DNA of 64,000 nucleotides from Actinomycetaceae bacterium MB13-C1-2 (GCA_035621235.1 CP141731.1:930001-994000); one strand, 5' to 3'; counted from the first letter of the stretch, positions 54,474-63,911 are shown. Notes: generated by a model from the sequence alone, not told the origin. Translations and numbers: made by a program.

Positions 54474-55924
54474 ACGCTCAGATCAGACGCCTAGTGGTCG
54501 TTACTTTCGCGATGTTTATGGTTCTTGGGATTGCGATCACCGCAGTCCAGTTCGTCTACGCTCCTTCTCTGGTCTCTGACCAGCGCAATGCCAGACGCTA
54601 TCTCCAGTCGGCAGAGCGTGATCGTGGGCCCATCATCGTTGCGGAGTCCCCGGTGGCCTACTCTGAGAAGGAGGAAGGGGACACGGTCTTCCAAAGGGTC
54701 TACCCCTCAGGGCCTCTGTATGCCGCAGTTACCGGATACTTCGCTGCGATCAGTCAGTCCGCAACGGGAATCGAGGCGGCGGAAAACGAGGTGCTTGAGG
54801 GGGGTACCTCTGAGTTGTTATGGCAGAGGTTGCGGAACCTAGTCGCTGGCAATCCGAGGCAGGGTGGCGGGGTTCAGTTGACTATCAACCCTGCGATGCA
54901 ACAGGTTGCGGCAGAAATGCTCGGGGATCGGAGCGGAGCGGTCGTTGCTCTCGACGTCACGACCGGTGCGGTTCTAACCCTGTACTCCTCGCCTACGTTC
55001 GATCCGAACCAGCTTGCTTCTAATGATCAAGAGGCATCAGAAGCCGCCGCAGTCGCACTCGAGAGCGACCCATCAAGACCGTTGGACAATCGCGCAATTG
55101 CCTCGAACAGGTATGCCCCCGGGTCAACCTTCAAGATTCTCACCAGTATCGCCATGCTAGAAAGTGGGATTACGCCCTCGACCGAACTTGAGTCCCCACA
55201 TAGTGTCCTACTTCCAGGAACTCAGACACCGGTCTACAACTACGACCAACTGGACTGCGGAAGCGGAGTGGTCTCGCTTTCTGAGGCCTTTGCCAGGTCG
55301 TGCAACACAACTTTCGTGCTGGCGTCTGAAAAACTTCCGGACGGGGCGTTGCAGGACGTCACAAAACGTTTCGGTTTCGGTGAGACCATCAAGATTCCTC
55401 TGACAGTCACGCCGTCTGTTTTCCCCGAGAACCCTGACCCGGCTCAGCTGGCACTGAGTTCATTCGGACAGTTCGAGGTTCAGATGACCCCGATGGAGAT
55501 GGCGATGGTCGCCGCTGCAATCGCGAACGGAGGGGTAATGATGCACCCCTACCTCGTTCAGTCGGTCGTCGATGCGGACAACCAAGTGGTCAGCACCACC
55601 TCCCCTCAGGTGATGGGAAACCCTGTAACGGCGGCCATTGCTGAAGAGATCAAACAGATGATGATTGGCGCGGTCTCCCTGCCGTACGGCTCAGCGGCGG
55701 GTGCGGCCGTGGAGGGAGTTCAGGTTGCGGCTAAAACAGGCACGGCTGAAGTGGGGGAGAACAACGAGCTGACAAACGCCCTGACTGTCGCCTTCGCTCC
55801 CGCTGACAACCCGAAAATCGCGGTTGCAGTCGTGGTCGAGGGCCGTGCGGGCGATGACCCGATCTTCGGTGCTAGCGCCGCGGCGCCGATTGCTGCGCGA
55901 CTATTGGAGGTGGGACTGCAATGA
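54470..55924 (+). CDS. pbpA: Class B penicillin-binding protein PbpA
   Basis: A 484-residue transpeptidase. The TTG at 54470 behind GGAGGAGCGATC is the start; the longer frame to 54359 lies inside rodA. One N-terminal membrane anchor (VVVTFAMFMVLGIAITAVQFV) is followed by a dimerisation domain and the catalytic domain with SxxK in APGSTFKILTS, SxN in ARSCNTTF and KTG in AAKTGTAEV. It crosslinks peptidoglycan made by the adjacent RodA. Confidence 0.95.
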   Translation: MNAQIRRLVVVTFAMFMVLGIAITAVQFVYAPSLVSDQRNARRYLQSAERDRGPIIVAESPVAYSEKEEGDTVFQRVYPSGPLYAAVTGYFAAISQSATGIEAAENEVLEGGTSELLWQRLRNLVAGNPRQGGGVQLTINPAMQQVAAEMLGDRSGAVVALDVTTGAVLTLYSSPTFDPNQLASNDQEASEAAAVALESDPSRPLDNRAIASNRYAPGSTFKILTSIAMLESGITPSTELESPHSVLLPGTQTPVYNYDQLDCGSGVVSLSEAFARSCNTTFVLASEKLPDGALQDVTKRFGFGETIKIPLTVTPSVFPENPDPAQLALSSFGQFEVQMTPMEMAMVAAAIANGGVMMHPYLVQSVVDADNQVVSTTSPQVMGNPVTAAIAEEIKQMMIGAVSLPYGSAAGAAVEGVQVAAKTGTAEVGENNELTNALTVAFAPADNPKIAVAVVVEGRAGDDPIFGASAAAPIAARLLEVGLQ

Positions 55925-57570
55925 GTAATGGTTCGGTTCCTCCCCCGCGAGGAATTCGCGCGGGACGAACCCTTGGTGGTCGATACACTCTGGTAAGTCG
56001 TATTGCTAAGGGCGGGATGGGCGAGGTATGGCGGGTTCGCGACCAGCGGACCGGAATGATGGTCGCCGCCAAGGTTCTCCGTCCTGAGCTTAGAGGCGAA
56101 GTGATCTCCCTTTCACGACTGCGTTTGGAAGCCAGCAATACACTGCGCGCGAGGCACCCAAACATCGCAGCGGTCCTGGACTCCGGTGAGGATGATGGAC
56201 AGGGCTGGATTGTCATGGAGTTGATCGACGGGCACCCTCTGACGGACTACGTTGGCGATGGCAAACGTCTCTCAGCACAACAGCTGATTCCGATTCTCGC
56301 TCAAAGCGCATATGCCCTCGACGCTTCAGCAGCTGCGGGGGTGGTGCACCGCGACATCAAGCCTGCTAACATCATGATTCGCCCGGACGGGGTCGTGAAG
56401 TTGACCGATTTCGGGATTTCCTTCGCTGAGGGACAAGCGAACCTAACGGCAGTTGGGATGGTCATGGGAACCGCGCAGTACTTGGCTCCCGAGCAGGCGC
56501 TCGGCGAAGACGCAACGTCTTTGGGTGATCTCTACGCACTCGGGGTGATTGCGTACGAGGCACTCGCGGGCAGACGCCCATTCACCGGCAAGTCCGCAGT
56601 GGAGATCGCGATGTCGCACGTTAAGGACGAGGTTCCCGCGCTCCCCTCAGACGTCCCTGAACTTATCCAACAGGTTGTCTACGATCTGCTTGCGAAGAAG
56701 CCGGAGGACCGGCCCCAGTCGGGGGCGGCGCTAATTCGTACACTGAGTCGAGTGGCATCCGAGCTAGACGTGACCACTTCTCCCGTCCCGCTCCCGCCGC
56801 CGGCACAGATGGCGGATAACGCCCAGCCCACGGTTACGCCGACACAGCCACCAAGGGTGGTGTCCGATCAAAAGAGGGATCCTGAGCTTGGTACTGATAT
56901 TCCAGTAGAACCGGCACCGATGACTGCCGCAGGGACACAGACTGCCGGGCCCCCTCCGCCACAGGCCGCGGCCAAGACTCCTGCTCCAGCGACGCCCGTC
57001 GGTTTACCGACTCGAAAACAGGGACCTTCTCTCCCTGACGGAACTGCTGGCCAAGAGTCTCGGGAACGGACGCCTTCTGTCCTTGATGAGCCTGTTGGTT
57101 CCCCAACCCGGAAGAAGCCGCAACGGTCCCCGGAACGGGTACCTTCTCTGCCTGATGGATCTGCCGGTTCCCCGGCTCCGAAACCCACATTCCGGCCTTC
57201 CGAACAGGCCGTTTCAAGCCAAGACGAGCATCAGGTACCACTTGCGGCAAGCCGGGCTGCTAATCCATGGCACCCGGTAAGCCGTGGGTTGACAGGGGAG
57301 CCCCCTGCCCCGTTGCCTCGGGGGACCAGAACTGCCGGACGCCCAGAGGCCGAATCGGTGGATTCTGCTAGTCAGGATCAAGACTCGCCTATTTCGTCTC
57401 GGGTCGGAATGTGGCTCATCGGTGCATTGGTTATCCTTACGGTGATCCTCATACTTATTGCAATGGTGCGTGATCGCGGATCTGCGGACATCGCACTAGG
57501 ATTCTCAACCGCCCAAGCGGTGAGCTCAACGGAGGTTCAGACATGGTTGATTCCAGCGCTCGGCTGCTAG
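55921..57570 (+). CDS. pknA: Ser/Thr protein kinase PknA
   Basis: A 549-residue kinase. Residues 1-280 hold the kinase domain: glycine-rich IAKGGMGEVWRV, catalytic lysine in MVAAKVL, HRDIKPANIM and DFGISFAEG with GTAQYLAPEQ. A juxtamembrane linker of about 190 residues is Pro-rich with degenerate repeats around PSLPDGTAG and VPSLPDGSAGSP. One membrane segment near 495-520 and a short outer tail follow. It regulates cell shape and division. It overlaps pbpA by four and pknB by 28 bases. Confidence 0.94.
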   Translation: MSNGSVPPPRGIRAGRTLGGRYTLVSRIAKGGMGEVWRVRDQRTGMMVAAKVLRPELRGEVISLSRLRLEASNTLRARHPNIAAVLDSGEDDGQGWIVMELIDGHPLTDYVGDGKRLSAQQLIPILAQSAYALDASAAAGVVHRDIKPANIMIRPDGVVKLTDFGISFAEGQANLTAVGMVMGTAQYLAPEQALGEDATSLGDLYALGVIAYEALAGRRPFTGKSAVEIAMSHVKDEVPALPSDVPELIQQVVYDLLAKKPEDRPQSGAALIRTLSRVASELDVTTSPVPLPPPAQMADNAQPTVTPTQPPRVVSDQKRDPELGTDIPVEPAPMTAAGTQTAGPPPPQAAAKTPAPATPVGLPTRKQGPSLPDGTAGQESRERTPSVLDEPVGSPTRKKPQRSPERVPSLPDGSAGSPAPKPTFRPSEQAVSSQDEHQVPLAASRAANPWHPVSRGLTGEPPAPLPRGTRTAGRPEAESVDSASQDQDSPISSRVGMWLIGALVILTVILILIAMVRDRGSADIALGFSTAQAVSSTEVQTWLIPALGC

Positions 57571-59378
57571 GCGGCCGGTACGAGGTCCGCTCGCTTATCG
57601 GGCGCGGCGGAATGGCAACTGTGCACCTGGGACGCGACACGAGACTCTCGCGCCTTGTGGCCATAAAGATGCTTCGCGTCGACCTGGCCCGCGACGCGAT
57701 CTTCCAGACGCGTTTCCGCAGGGAGGCGCAAGCTGCGGCCTCCCTCAACCACCCGAACATTGTCGCCGTCTACGACACGGGTGAGGAGCCGGCGCGCGGC
57801 CCGGACGGCAAGACCGTCATGGTGCCGTACATCGTCATGGAGTACGTCGAGGGGCACACGGTTAAGGAGCTTCTTTCCGACGGAACGCCTGTACCGATTC
57901 CCGAAGCGATAGAAATTACCGAGGGTGTTCTTTCAGCGCTTGAGTACGCTCACGGCGCCGGTTTGGTACACCGAGACATCAAGCCCGGCAACATTATGCT
58001 GACTAACACCGGCAAGGTGAAGGTCATGGACTTCGGCATTGCCCGGGCGCTAACAGACTCACAGGCGACGATGACGTCCGCCAACGCCGTTGTCGGAACG
58101 GCTCTCTATCTGTCACCCGAGCAGGCTCGTGGTGAGCGTATTGATGAGCGCTCTGACGTCTACTCGGCCGGATGTGTTCTATTCGAGTTGCTGACCGGGC
58201 GAGCTCCGTTTGCGGGTGACAGCGCGGTATCACTTGCCTATCAGCACGTCTCTGAACTGCCACCGGTTCCTTCCTCGATCGCGACGGATGTTCCCGCTAG
58301 CCTCGACCGAGTTGTCATGAAGGCTCTAGCGAAGGACACTGAACAGCGTTACGCGAGCGCGGCGGACATGGCGGCGGACCTTTCTCGTGCGGCCGAGGGG
58401 CTGCCGATCTCCGCTCCGCCGATCGGTGCGTGGGTCGCCCCTGACTCGACTTCAGCGACTCAAGTGCTGCAAAGTCCAATGGACGGCACTGAGACCATGG
58501 TCTACAACGGTCCAACGCGGGCCAACGCCCTTAACGGTGACGGCACGTCGGCAACTCTGACGACTGGATCTATCCCGGTTCAAGCTCCGGCTAAAAAGAA
58601 GAAATTCCGCGCGTCAGTGATCTGGACATGGCTACTCATTCTCTTGGCCGCGGCGATGGTTGGTGCCGTGGTTTGGACTTTCCTTAACAGCGGAGAAGAT
58701 AAAGTCGCGCAGTCTGAGACGACGTTTGTGCCGAGCGGAATCGTCAATTCCACGCAGGCCGAGGCTAAGAGAGAGATTGAAGCCGCCGGACTGGTTTTTG
58801 TTCTTGAGGAGGAGGCGCGGGACTCCGATACCGTGGAGAAGGGCCGTGTTGCTGAAATAGATCCTGAAGAGGGAACCGAATTGGTCGTGGGATCAGAGGT
58901 ACACGTATATCTTTCAGCAGGTCCCGCCAGCCTCAAGGTTCCTGATGTCTCCGGTCAGACGGAGGCGGTTGCCCAAGAGACACTGGAGAAGGCGGGGTTT
59001 GTCGTCGGAGACAAGGTGGTCGAGGACAGTGCCACCGTCCCGGCAAACACCGTTATTCGCACGGACCCTGCTTCGGGATCTACCCAGCCGCGAGGTTACA
59101 AAATCAACCTCTATATTTCTTCCGGGAACGTGCAGATCAGCAGCGTTGTTGAGATGACTGAGGCAAATGCGAGGCAGATATTGGAAGGCTATGGTCTCAG
59201 GGTCGAGCGTGCTGATGGCGGCTACAGTGACGTGATTCCACTGGGTTCGGTTGTATGGATGAATCCGGAAGGGCCGGTGGTGCCACAGGGTTCCACGATT
59301 ACTTTAGGAATATCCAAGGGGCCGGAGCCAACGCCGGAGCCACCACAGAGTGGTTCCGACTCGACTAAGAAGGACTAG
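57543..59378 (+). CDS. pknB: Ser/Thr protein kinase PknB with PASTA domains
   Basis: A 611-residue receptor kinase. The cytoplasmic kinase domain shows IGRGGMATVHLGRD, VAIKML, HRDIKPGNIML, DFGIARAL and GTALYLSPEQARGE. After a linker a membrane segment (VIWTWLLILLAAAMVGAVVW, near 360-380) leads to three outer PASTA repeats, about 392-462, 463-530 and 531-600, which bind muropeptides or lipid II. Four PASTA repeats are usual in mycobacterial PknB. It ends the operon; repeat copy D follows. Confidence 0.96.
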   Translation: MVDSSARLLGGRYEVRSLIGRGGMATVHLGRDTRLSRLVAIKMLRVDLARDAIFQTRFRREAQAAASLNHPNIVAVYDTGEEPARGPDGKTVMVPYIVMEYVEGHTVKELLSDGTPVPIPEAIEITEGVLSALEYAHGAGLVHRDIKPGNIMLTNTGKVKVMDFGIARALTDSQATMTSANAVVGTALYLSPEQARGERIDERSDVYSAGCVLFELLTGRAPFAGDSAVSLAYQHVSELPPVPSSIATDVPASLDRVVMKALAKDTEQRYASAADMAADLSRAAEGLPISAPPIGAWVAPDSTSATQVLQSPMDGTETMVYNGPTRANALNGDGTSATLTTGSIPVQAPAKKKKFRASVIWTWLLILLAAAMVGAVVWTFLNSGEDKVAQSETTFVPSGIVNSTQAEAKREIEAAGLVFVLEEEARDSDTVEKGRVAEIDPEEGTELVVGSEVHVYLSAGPASLKVPDVSGQTEAVAQETLEKAGFVVGDKVVEDSATVPANTVIRTDPASGSTQPRGYKINLYISSGNVQISSVVEMTEANARQILEGYGLRVERADGGYSDVIPLGSVVWMNPEGPVVPQGSTITLGISKGPEPTPEPPQSGSDSTKKD

Positions 59379-59412
59379 ACCCAGACCGTCCCTGTCCTCC
59401 TCTCATCCCTTC

Positions 59413-59485
59413 GGTTTACCAATCAGATAGGTGGGCGACACGCCGATAAAATCGGCGAAATCGGCCCCTATCTGATTGGCAAACC
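59413..59485 (+). repeat. Structured repeat family, copy D
   Basis: Arms GGTTTACCAATCAGATAGG and the complement (one mismatch) enclose the inner hairpin CGCCGAT-AAA-ATCGGCG, almost identical to copy C. It lies between the convergent ends of pknB and the small membrane-protein gene, 34 bases after the pknB stop. On the minus strand no T-run follows the stem; on the plus strand the stem is followed by an A-run. Confidence 0.9.
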
Positions 59486-59497
59486 AAAAAAGCGGGG

Positions 59498-59647
59498 TTA
59501 GCCGACTGTGCTGTCGAAGAAGTAGGCGTTGGCCCAGGGGAAGACGTATTCGAACAGCAGGAATACCACCCCGAGCACAATCAGGGCGGCAAAGATTACC
59601 TTGAGCCACTTGGGGCCTGGTAACAGACGGAATAGTGCGCTGTACAT
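59498..59647 (-). CDS. Small conserved membrane protein, 49 residues
   Basis: A short frame from the ATG at 59647 to a TAA at 59498-59500. It begins MYSALFRLLPGPKWLKV and contains one membrane segment (IIFAALIVLGVVFLLFEYVF region). The LPGP-W-K opening matches small proteins found beside pknB or sortase genes in other actinobacteria; their role is unknown. AAAGGAAC lies upstream. It is 25 bases downstream of the sortase gene on the same strand. Confidence 0.82.
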   Translation of the reverse strand: MYSALFRLLPGPKWLKVIFAALIVLGVVFLLFEYVFPWANAYFFDSTVG

Positions 59648-59672
59648 GCCTTTGTTCCTTTCGTCCCGTGGG

Positions 59673-60515
59673 CTACTTAACGCCCTCGAGGACTTTGGGT
59701 CTACCGTCCTCTTTTGCGACCCAGTACTTTAGCTCGCTTCTTAGGATGTACCGATGAGAGTTTCCGAACTCGGGGTCGCAGGTTGTCATGGTCATTATTC
59801 TCTTTGTGGGGGTAGCTCCGCGTTCATTCGGGACGGGGAATAGGACCTCTGTCTGACTTGGCAAAATGATTTCGTGGTCTGTCACTTCGTAAACGAGGAA
59901 AGCCTTGTCTGTCTCAACGACGATCGGATCCCCCGGTTCCATGATGTGCACCTGTCGGAAGTTATTTCCGTAGGAACGACGGTGTCCCGCCAGGGCAAAA
60001 TTACCTACCTCGCCGGGCATTTGCGTGTCAGGGAAATGTCCGGCGTTGCCTAGGTCCAAAATCTCTTGGCCTATGCCTTCGGCAATTGGAATAGCCATGT
60101 CCCACTTCGGAACGTGAAGCACGCCGAATATCTCTCCGTACCCGACCTGGGCAACTGGAGGTGGGGGGTCTGTTCTCTGGTTCTCCACGGTCGCGACCTG
60201 ATCGTTTACCGGGTTTGCACGCTCAAACTCAGCCACACGCTGCTGCATTCCCGGTTGCACCTGAGCGGTGGTCCACCACAGTTGCCAGACAACGAAGAGC
60301 AGAAGGACCACTCCTGCAGTCATCAGCAGCTCGCCCAATATCTGAAGCGACAGGCTCCAGAAGCTTCGTTTGGGTCTCTTAGGTGCAACGCTCCTACCCG
60401 TCGGTCTGAACTGACCGCCTCCCGGCAAGCCGGATGCATGAGTCGCCGGGCGCTGCATCCCGTTGCTTGCGCCTGAGGCGTGTATCGCGGAGCGCGAGGG
60501 GTATGGGGAAGACAT
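59673..60515 (-). CDS. Class E sortase
   Basis: A 280-residue transpeptidase anchored by one N-terminal membrane segment (ILGELLMTAGVVLLLFVVWQL, near 62-82). The catalytic histidine is in FALAGHRRSYG, the cysteine in MTMTTCDPEFG and the arginine in HRYILRSEL. Class E sortases of actinobacteria attach proteins with LAXTG-type signals to the cell wall. A Gly/Ser-rich cytoplasmic N-terminus precedes the anchor. It follows the DUF881 gene by 13 bases on the same strand. Confidence 0.93.
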   Translation of the reverse strand: MSSPYPSRSAIHASGASNGMQRPATHASGLPGGGQFRPTGRSVAPKRPKRSFWSLSLQILGELLMTAGVVLLLFVVWQLWWTTAQVQPGMQQRVAEFERANPVNDQVATVENQRTDPPPPVAQVGYGEIFGVLHVPKWDMAIPIAEGIGQEILDLGNAGHFPDTQMPGEVGNFALAGHRRSYGNNFRQVHIMEPGDPIVVETDKAFLVYEVTDHEIILPSQTEVLFPVPNERGATPTKRIMTMTTCDPEFGNSHRYILRSELKYWVAKEDGRPKVLEGVK

Positions 60516-60528
60516 GCAGGTAATCCTA

Positions 60529-61314
60529 TTACCGTGTGAGGGGTGAGGCTAAGCCTTGTAGCCCGATTTCTGTCGCAGGGGGAAGAACCATTGATTCCTG
60601 CGGGGTTACTGACCATCCCATTTGGTACTTTGCCGCATAGAAACGATAGTCCGAAACCCGTTCGTCTTGGTCCAGAGAATCAGCTAGCAGGCTCGGATCC
60701 CCAATTGCGGAGATGACGTAGGGCGGGGCGTATGACCTAGAGCCGACCAGGATCACGTTGCCCACGCACCTAACCGGGGTGTCTGCCGCTAGGCGTACTC
60801 CCTGGACGGCGATAGCTTCTGCTCCACCCCGCCACAGTGCGTTCACGACGGCGTCAACGTCCTGCTGGTGGACAACCAGGTCGTTGACGGATGCTCCCTC
60901 GTCCGGAATAAACTCCTTTGCGGCATCGGACAGCGACACCTCAACCCCGGGGCCGGTAACTGTGAGTCGACTGATGGGGAGGAGGCTTGCGTCCGAGGTC
61001 TCGGGTAGCGACGTCTGGGTGAGGGACTGTGCTTGCTCCGTCAACGCATCAGTTTGCTCCTCAAGTGCAAAGACGCGCGACTGTTGCTCCCTAACAATGT
61101 CGGCAAGATTTCGGTCATCGCTATAGCCGTGGTTCTGCGCGTTACTTACAGAGATGCCGATGAGTAGTCCAGCGGTGACTGAGATAATCCCAACGGCCAA
61201 CGAGCCGAGCAGCCCTGTCCCAAAGCCCAGCGATCGTCCGAGTACACTCGGTTTCTTTCCGGACTCGTCAGCGCCCTCGCCCGATGTCGACTGCGTTGCC
61301 CACTGGTCAGACAT
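60529..61314 (-). CDS. DUF881 family protein
   Basis: A 261-residue protein with one membrane segment (LGSLAVGIISVTAGLLIGISV, near 36-56) followed by a coiled-coil stretch of about 40 residues rich in Gln and Glu, and an outer DUF881 domain with TGPGVEVSLSD, VNDLVVHQQDVDAVVNALW and the last strand PPYVISAIGDP. DUF881 proteins occur near division and cell-wall genes; the function is unknown. It is divergent from crgA. Confidence 0.9.
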   Translation of the reverse strand: MSDQWATQSTSGEGADESGKKPSVLGRSLGFGTGLLGSLAVGIISVTAGLLIGISVSNAQNHGYSDDRNLADIVREQQSRVFALEEQTDALTEQAQSLTQTSLPETSDASLLPISRLTVTGPGVEVSLSDAAKEFIPDEGASVNDLVVHQQDVDAVVNALWRGGAEAIAVQGVRLAADTPVRCVGNVILVGSRSYAPPYVISAIGDPSLLADSLDQDERVSDYRFYAAKYQMGWSVTPQESMVLPPATEIGLQGLASPLTR

Positions 61315-61438
61315 GACGAACCTCCCGCGCCGTACTCGCTAGTCTGCTTTGTCGGATGGTTATCCCACGGCTAGTCTATGTGGAGGTCGATTCACGACAG
61401 TTGTAACCACCGCGGCGCGCACATCATCAGGAGGAAAT

Positions 61439-61699
61439 GTGGCCAAGCAGAGCAAGCGGGATAACAAGCCGAAGAGGGACGACGAGGAACTCGTTGATAA
61501 CTGGGCAAAGGACATTCCCCTAAGCCCCTCATGGTGGGCTCCCGTGTTCGTGACGCTACTGATTCTCGGGCTGGTATGGCTGGTGGTCTACTACTTTTCT
61601 GGTGCAAAATTTCCAATACCCGGAATCGGATACGGGAATCTTGCCATTGGTATTGGTCTAATGCTTGCCGGATTCATCATGACCCTGAGGTGGCGCTGA
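61439..61699 (+). CDS. crgA: Cell division protein CrgA
   Basis: An 86-residue membrane protein from the GTG at 61439 behind AGGAGGAAAT; a longer upstream frame has no ribosome site. The hydrophilic start is followed by PSWWAPVFVTLLILGLVWLV and a second membrane helix ending in MTLRWR, the CrgA layout. CrgA recruits division and peptidoglycan factors such as FtsZ, FtsQ and PBPs at the septum. It is convergent with the rhomboid gene, only five bases apart. Confidence 0.93.
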   Translation: MAKQSKRDNKPKRDDEELVDNWAKDIPLSPSWWAPVFVTLLILGLVWLVVYYFSGAKFPIPGIGYGNLAIGIGLMLAGFIMTLRWR

Positions 61700-61704
61700 G
61701 TTCT

Positions 61705-62616
61705 TCAGCTAACCAGCGCGTAGAGTCCCCAGGTCCCGGCGACGCTCAACACGACAAGTGCAACGAGCGCTACCAGGCTCATTCCGGTAAGTGTTTTCTG
61801 GCCGCGTGACCTGAAGGCGTCCGCTGCCCAGACGAAGATGCCCGTGGCTAACAGGCCCATCAGGAAGCCTCCAACGTGTGCCTGCCACGAAACATTTGAC
61901 ATTGTGAAGCTGTAGATCAGGTTCACGGCAAGTAGCACCAGGATCGATGTCGTTGACATCCCGGCGCGCCTTTGAAGGACAAGGATTGCGGCCAATAGGC
62001 CGTAAAGGGCTCCAGAAGCTCCAACGGTCCAAGTCGCGGCAGACTGTGGTTGCACCAAAAGCCAGCCGATAATCAGCATTGAACCACCAACTGCGCTGAG
62101 TAAATACACAGCCAAGTAGCGCCACCAGCCGAGCGCCCGCTCGACTGAAGACCCGACCAGGTAAAGCATTAGCATGTTGAACAGTAGGTGCGTAAAGTTC
62201 GCATGCACAAAGGCCGCGGTCACAAGTCTCCACGGTTGCAGGTAACCAAAAACGGGGTTGAAGGCCAGCCAGTTGATCACGTCGGACGAAAACTGCTGAA
62301 GGATAAACATAACTACGTTTACGACGATCAGCGTAAGGGTGACGGGAGCGACCGCAGAAGCGGTCCTGGACATCCCGGTGCGCGCCCCCGGCCTTCCCCA
62401 TGGAGATCCGCCGCTGGCGAAACGGCTCTTCCGCGCGGAGGGAGTCCCGGCGCAATCAACGCAGATGGAACCGACTTCAGTTGGAATAGAGCAATCTGCG
62501 CAGGCGGGCCTGTTACATCGTTTGCAGTAGGAGACCGCCGGGACGCCAGGGTGCCTCGGGCACTGTTCCGGACGTGTTTCCGGGGCACGCTGCCCGTAGC
62601 GAGGCGCGTCGGTCAT
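61705..62616 (-). CDS. Rhomboid family intramembrane serine protease
   Basis: A 303-residue membrane protease. The N-terminal 55 residues form a cysteine-rich zinc-binding segment (CPRHPGVPAVSYCKRC and CADCSIPTEVGSICVDC), a B-box-like motif often found in actinobacterial rhomboids. Six to seven membrane helices follow with the catalytic serine in VGASGALYGLLA and histidine in AHVGGFLMGLL; FTHLLFNMLMLYLVG is the conserved loop region. It cleaves membrane proteins. It is six bases downstream of the cyclophilin gene. Confidence 0.95.
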   Translation of the reverse strand: MTDAPRYGQRAPETRPEQCPRHPGVPAVSYCKRCNRPACADCSIPTEVGSICVDCAGTPSARKSRFASGGSPWGRPGARTGMSRTASAVAPVTLTLIVVNVVMFILQQFSSDVINWLAFNPVFGYLQPWRLVTAAFVHANFTHLLFNMLMLYLVGSSVERALGWWRYLAVYLLSAVGGSMLIIGWLLVQPQSAATWTVGASGALYGLLAAILVLQRRAGMSTTSILVLLAVNLIYSFTMSNVSWQAHVGGFLMGLLATGIFVWAADAFRSRGQKTLTGMSLVALVALVVLSVAGTWGLYALVS

Positions 62617-62622
62617 GACGAA

Positions 62623-63144
62623 TTAGTCCTCGTCCTCGATGTCGATGTGCTCGATGACCACGGGCGTAAGCGGACGATCCTGCGCTCCCGTCGGAACGGC
62701 GGCAATCTCGTCGACGACCTTCTGTGACTCCTTATCCGTCACCTCGCCGAAGATGGTGTGCTTGCCGTTCAGCCAAGGGGTTGGTTCAACGGTAATGAAG
62801 AACTGCGAGCCATTGGTTCCCTTGCCCATGCGTTTCCCTGCATTCGCCATGGCCAGAAGGTACGGCTTAGAGAAAGTGAGTTCGGGACTGATTTCATCGT
62901 TGAACTCGTATCCTGGGCCGCCCATGCCGGTGCCCTCGGGGTCGCCGCCTTGAATCATGAAGTTCGGAATAACCCGGTGGAAGATCGTGTCGTCGTATAG
63001 GGGACGAGTGGTCATCTGACCAGCGTTGTTCCACTGGCGCTCACCCTTTGAGAGTTCAACGAAGTTCTTAACCGTGTGAGGTGCCTGGTACGGGAACAGA
63101 TTGACGCGGATATTACCCATGCTTGTGCGAATAACAGCTTTCAT
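62623..63144 (-). CDS. ppiA: Cyclophilin-type peptidyl-prolyl isomerase
   Basis: A 173-residue cytosolic isomerase from the ATG at 63144 (MKAVIRTSMGNIRV); an ATG at 63156 is also possible. FHRVIPNFMIQGGDPEGTGMGG holds the active arginine region, and GTNGSQFFITVEPTPWLNGKHTIFGEV the substrate groove. It speeds proline isomerisation in folding. Gene order next to rhomboid and crgA is common in actinobacteria near the replication origin. Confidence 0.95.
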   Translation of the reverse strand: MKAVIRTSMGNIRVNLFPYQAPHTVKNFVELSKGERQWNNAGQMTTRPLYDDTIFHRVIPNFMIQGGDPEGTGMGGPGYEFNDEISPELTFSKPYLLAMANAGKRMGKGTNGSQFFITVEPTPWLNGKHTIFGEVTDKESQKVVDEIAAVPTGAQDRPLTPVVIEHIDIEDED

Positions 63145-63259
63145 GTTCTCTATCATCCCATCTGCACCCCCTTGGACTGCAACTCCTTCATACCTTTAGC
63201 ATGACGTGACAGAATAGATACCGGCGTAACGAAGCACTAGTTTTTGGGGTGAGCAACGA

Positions 63260-63865
63260 ATGGATCAGGATAACTTGAAGCAGATCGCGGATGAGGTCAT
63301 ATCTGCTGTTGCAGGTAAGGCCGGGAAAGCGGCAGAGGTAGCCGGGAAAGCTGCCAGTAAAGCTGCGGAGATCGCGGGCGAGACCGCCACAGAGCTCGGT
63401 GATCGCGCAGTGAAACTTGGTAAGTCCGGCGTGGAAGCCGCCGCGCCAACGCTTCACCAGTGGGCGGACGTGGCGCAGGACCAGGCAGAGGCACTGCTGG
63501 AGAAGTCAAAGCACTCTGCGGAAGAGGGCAAGGAAGCTTCGCTTGCGGCGCTGGCTACCCTCGCTGCTAAGGGGCAGGACACTTTGGCGGACGTGGAGAA
63601 ACATGCCAAGGCCGCGGCAAAGCCAGCCAAGCGTAGTGGTCGTGCTGGTCGAATCTTCGGTTGGACTGCCGCCGCTGCGGGAGTTGCATCCGTCGGATAC
63701 CTGCTGTGGCGCCGTTCGCGTCCCATTGAGGATCCCTGGGCCGAAGAGTACTGGGTCGACCTGCAGACCGATGCTGACCTTAGCGATGTCCCCGACCAAG
63801 CCGAAGAAGCTACCGACAAGGTCGAGGACAAGGCTGAAGAGACTGCTGAGGAAACCTCAGAGTAG
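63260..63865 (+). CDS. Ala/Lys/Glu-rich helical membrane-associated protein
   Basis: A 201-residue protein of low complexity. Residues 1-120 are an Ala-rich helical, partly coiled-coil region with repeats such as GKAGKAAEVAGKAASKAAEIAG. A short membrane-like segment (IFGWTAAAAGVASVGYLLW, near 133-151) follows, then SRPIEDPWAEEYW and a strongly acidic tail of about 30 residues. The RRSRPIEDPWAE-type motif is common in actinobacterial small proteins of unknown role. GTG-free ATG start at 63260. Confidence 0.75.
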   Translation: MDQDNLKQIADEVISAVAGKAGKAAEVAGKAASKAAEIAGETATELGDRAVKLGKSGVEAAAPTLHQWADVAQDQAEALLEKSKHSAEEGKEASLAALATLAAKGQDTLADVEKHAKAAAKPAKRSGRAGRIFGWTAAAAGVASVGYLLWRRSRPIEDPWAEEYWVDLQTDADLSDVPDQAEEATDKVEDKAEETAEETSE

Positions 63866-63875
63866 TCAGCTGTTT

Positions 63876-63911
63876 GGGCGGCGGTTTACGGAACCAGGTG
63901 ACCCGCCGCCC
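63876..63911. terminator. Hairpin between convergent gene ends
   Basis: Perfect 9-base arms GGGCGGCGG and CCGCCGCCC enclose an 18-base loop that contains the stop codon of the minus-strand aldo/keto reductase gene. It likely limits transcription from both sides, though no T-run follows. Confidence 0.6.

Noticed and set aside
63454-63831. Minus-strand frame opposite the Ala-rich protein gene
   Set aside because: Ser/Ala-rich antisense of a biased coding sequence; the plus-strand frame has the membrane segment and acidic tail typical of real proteins.
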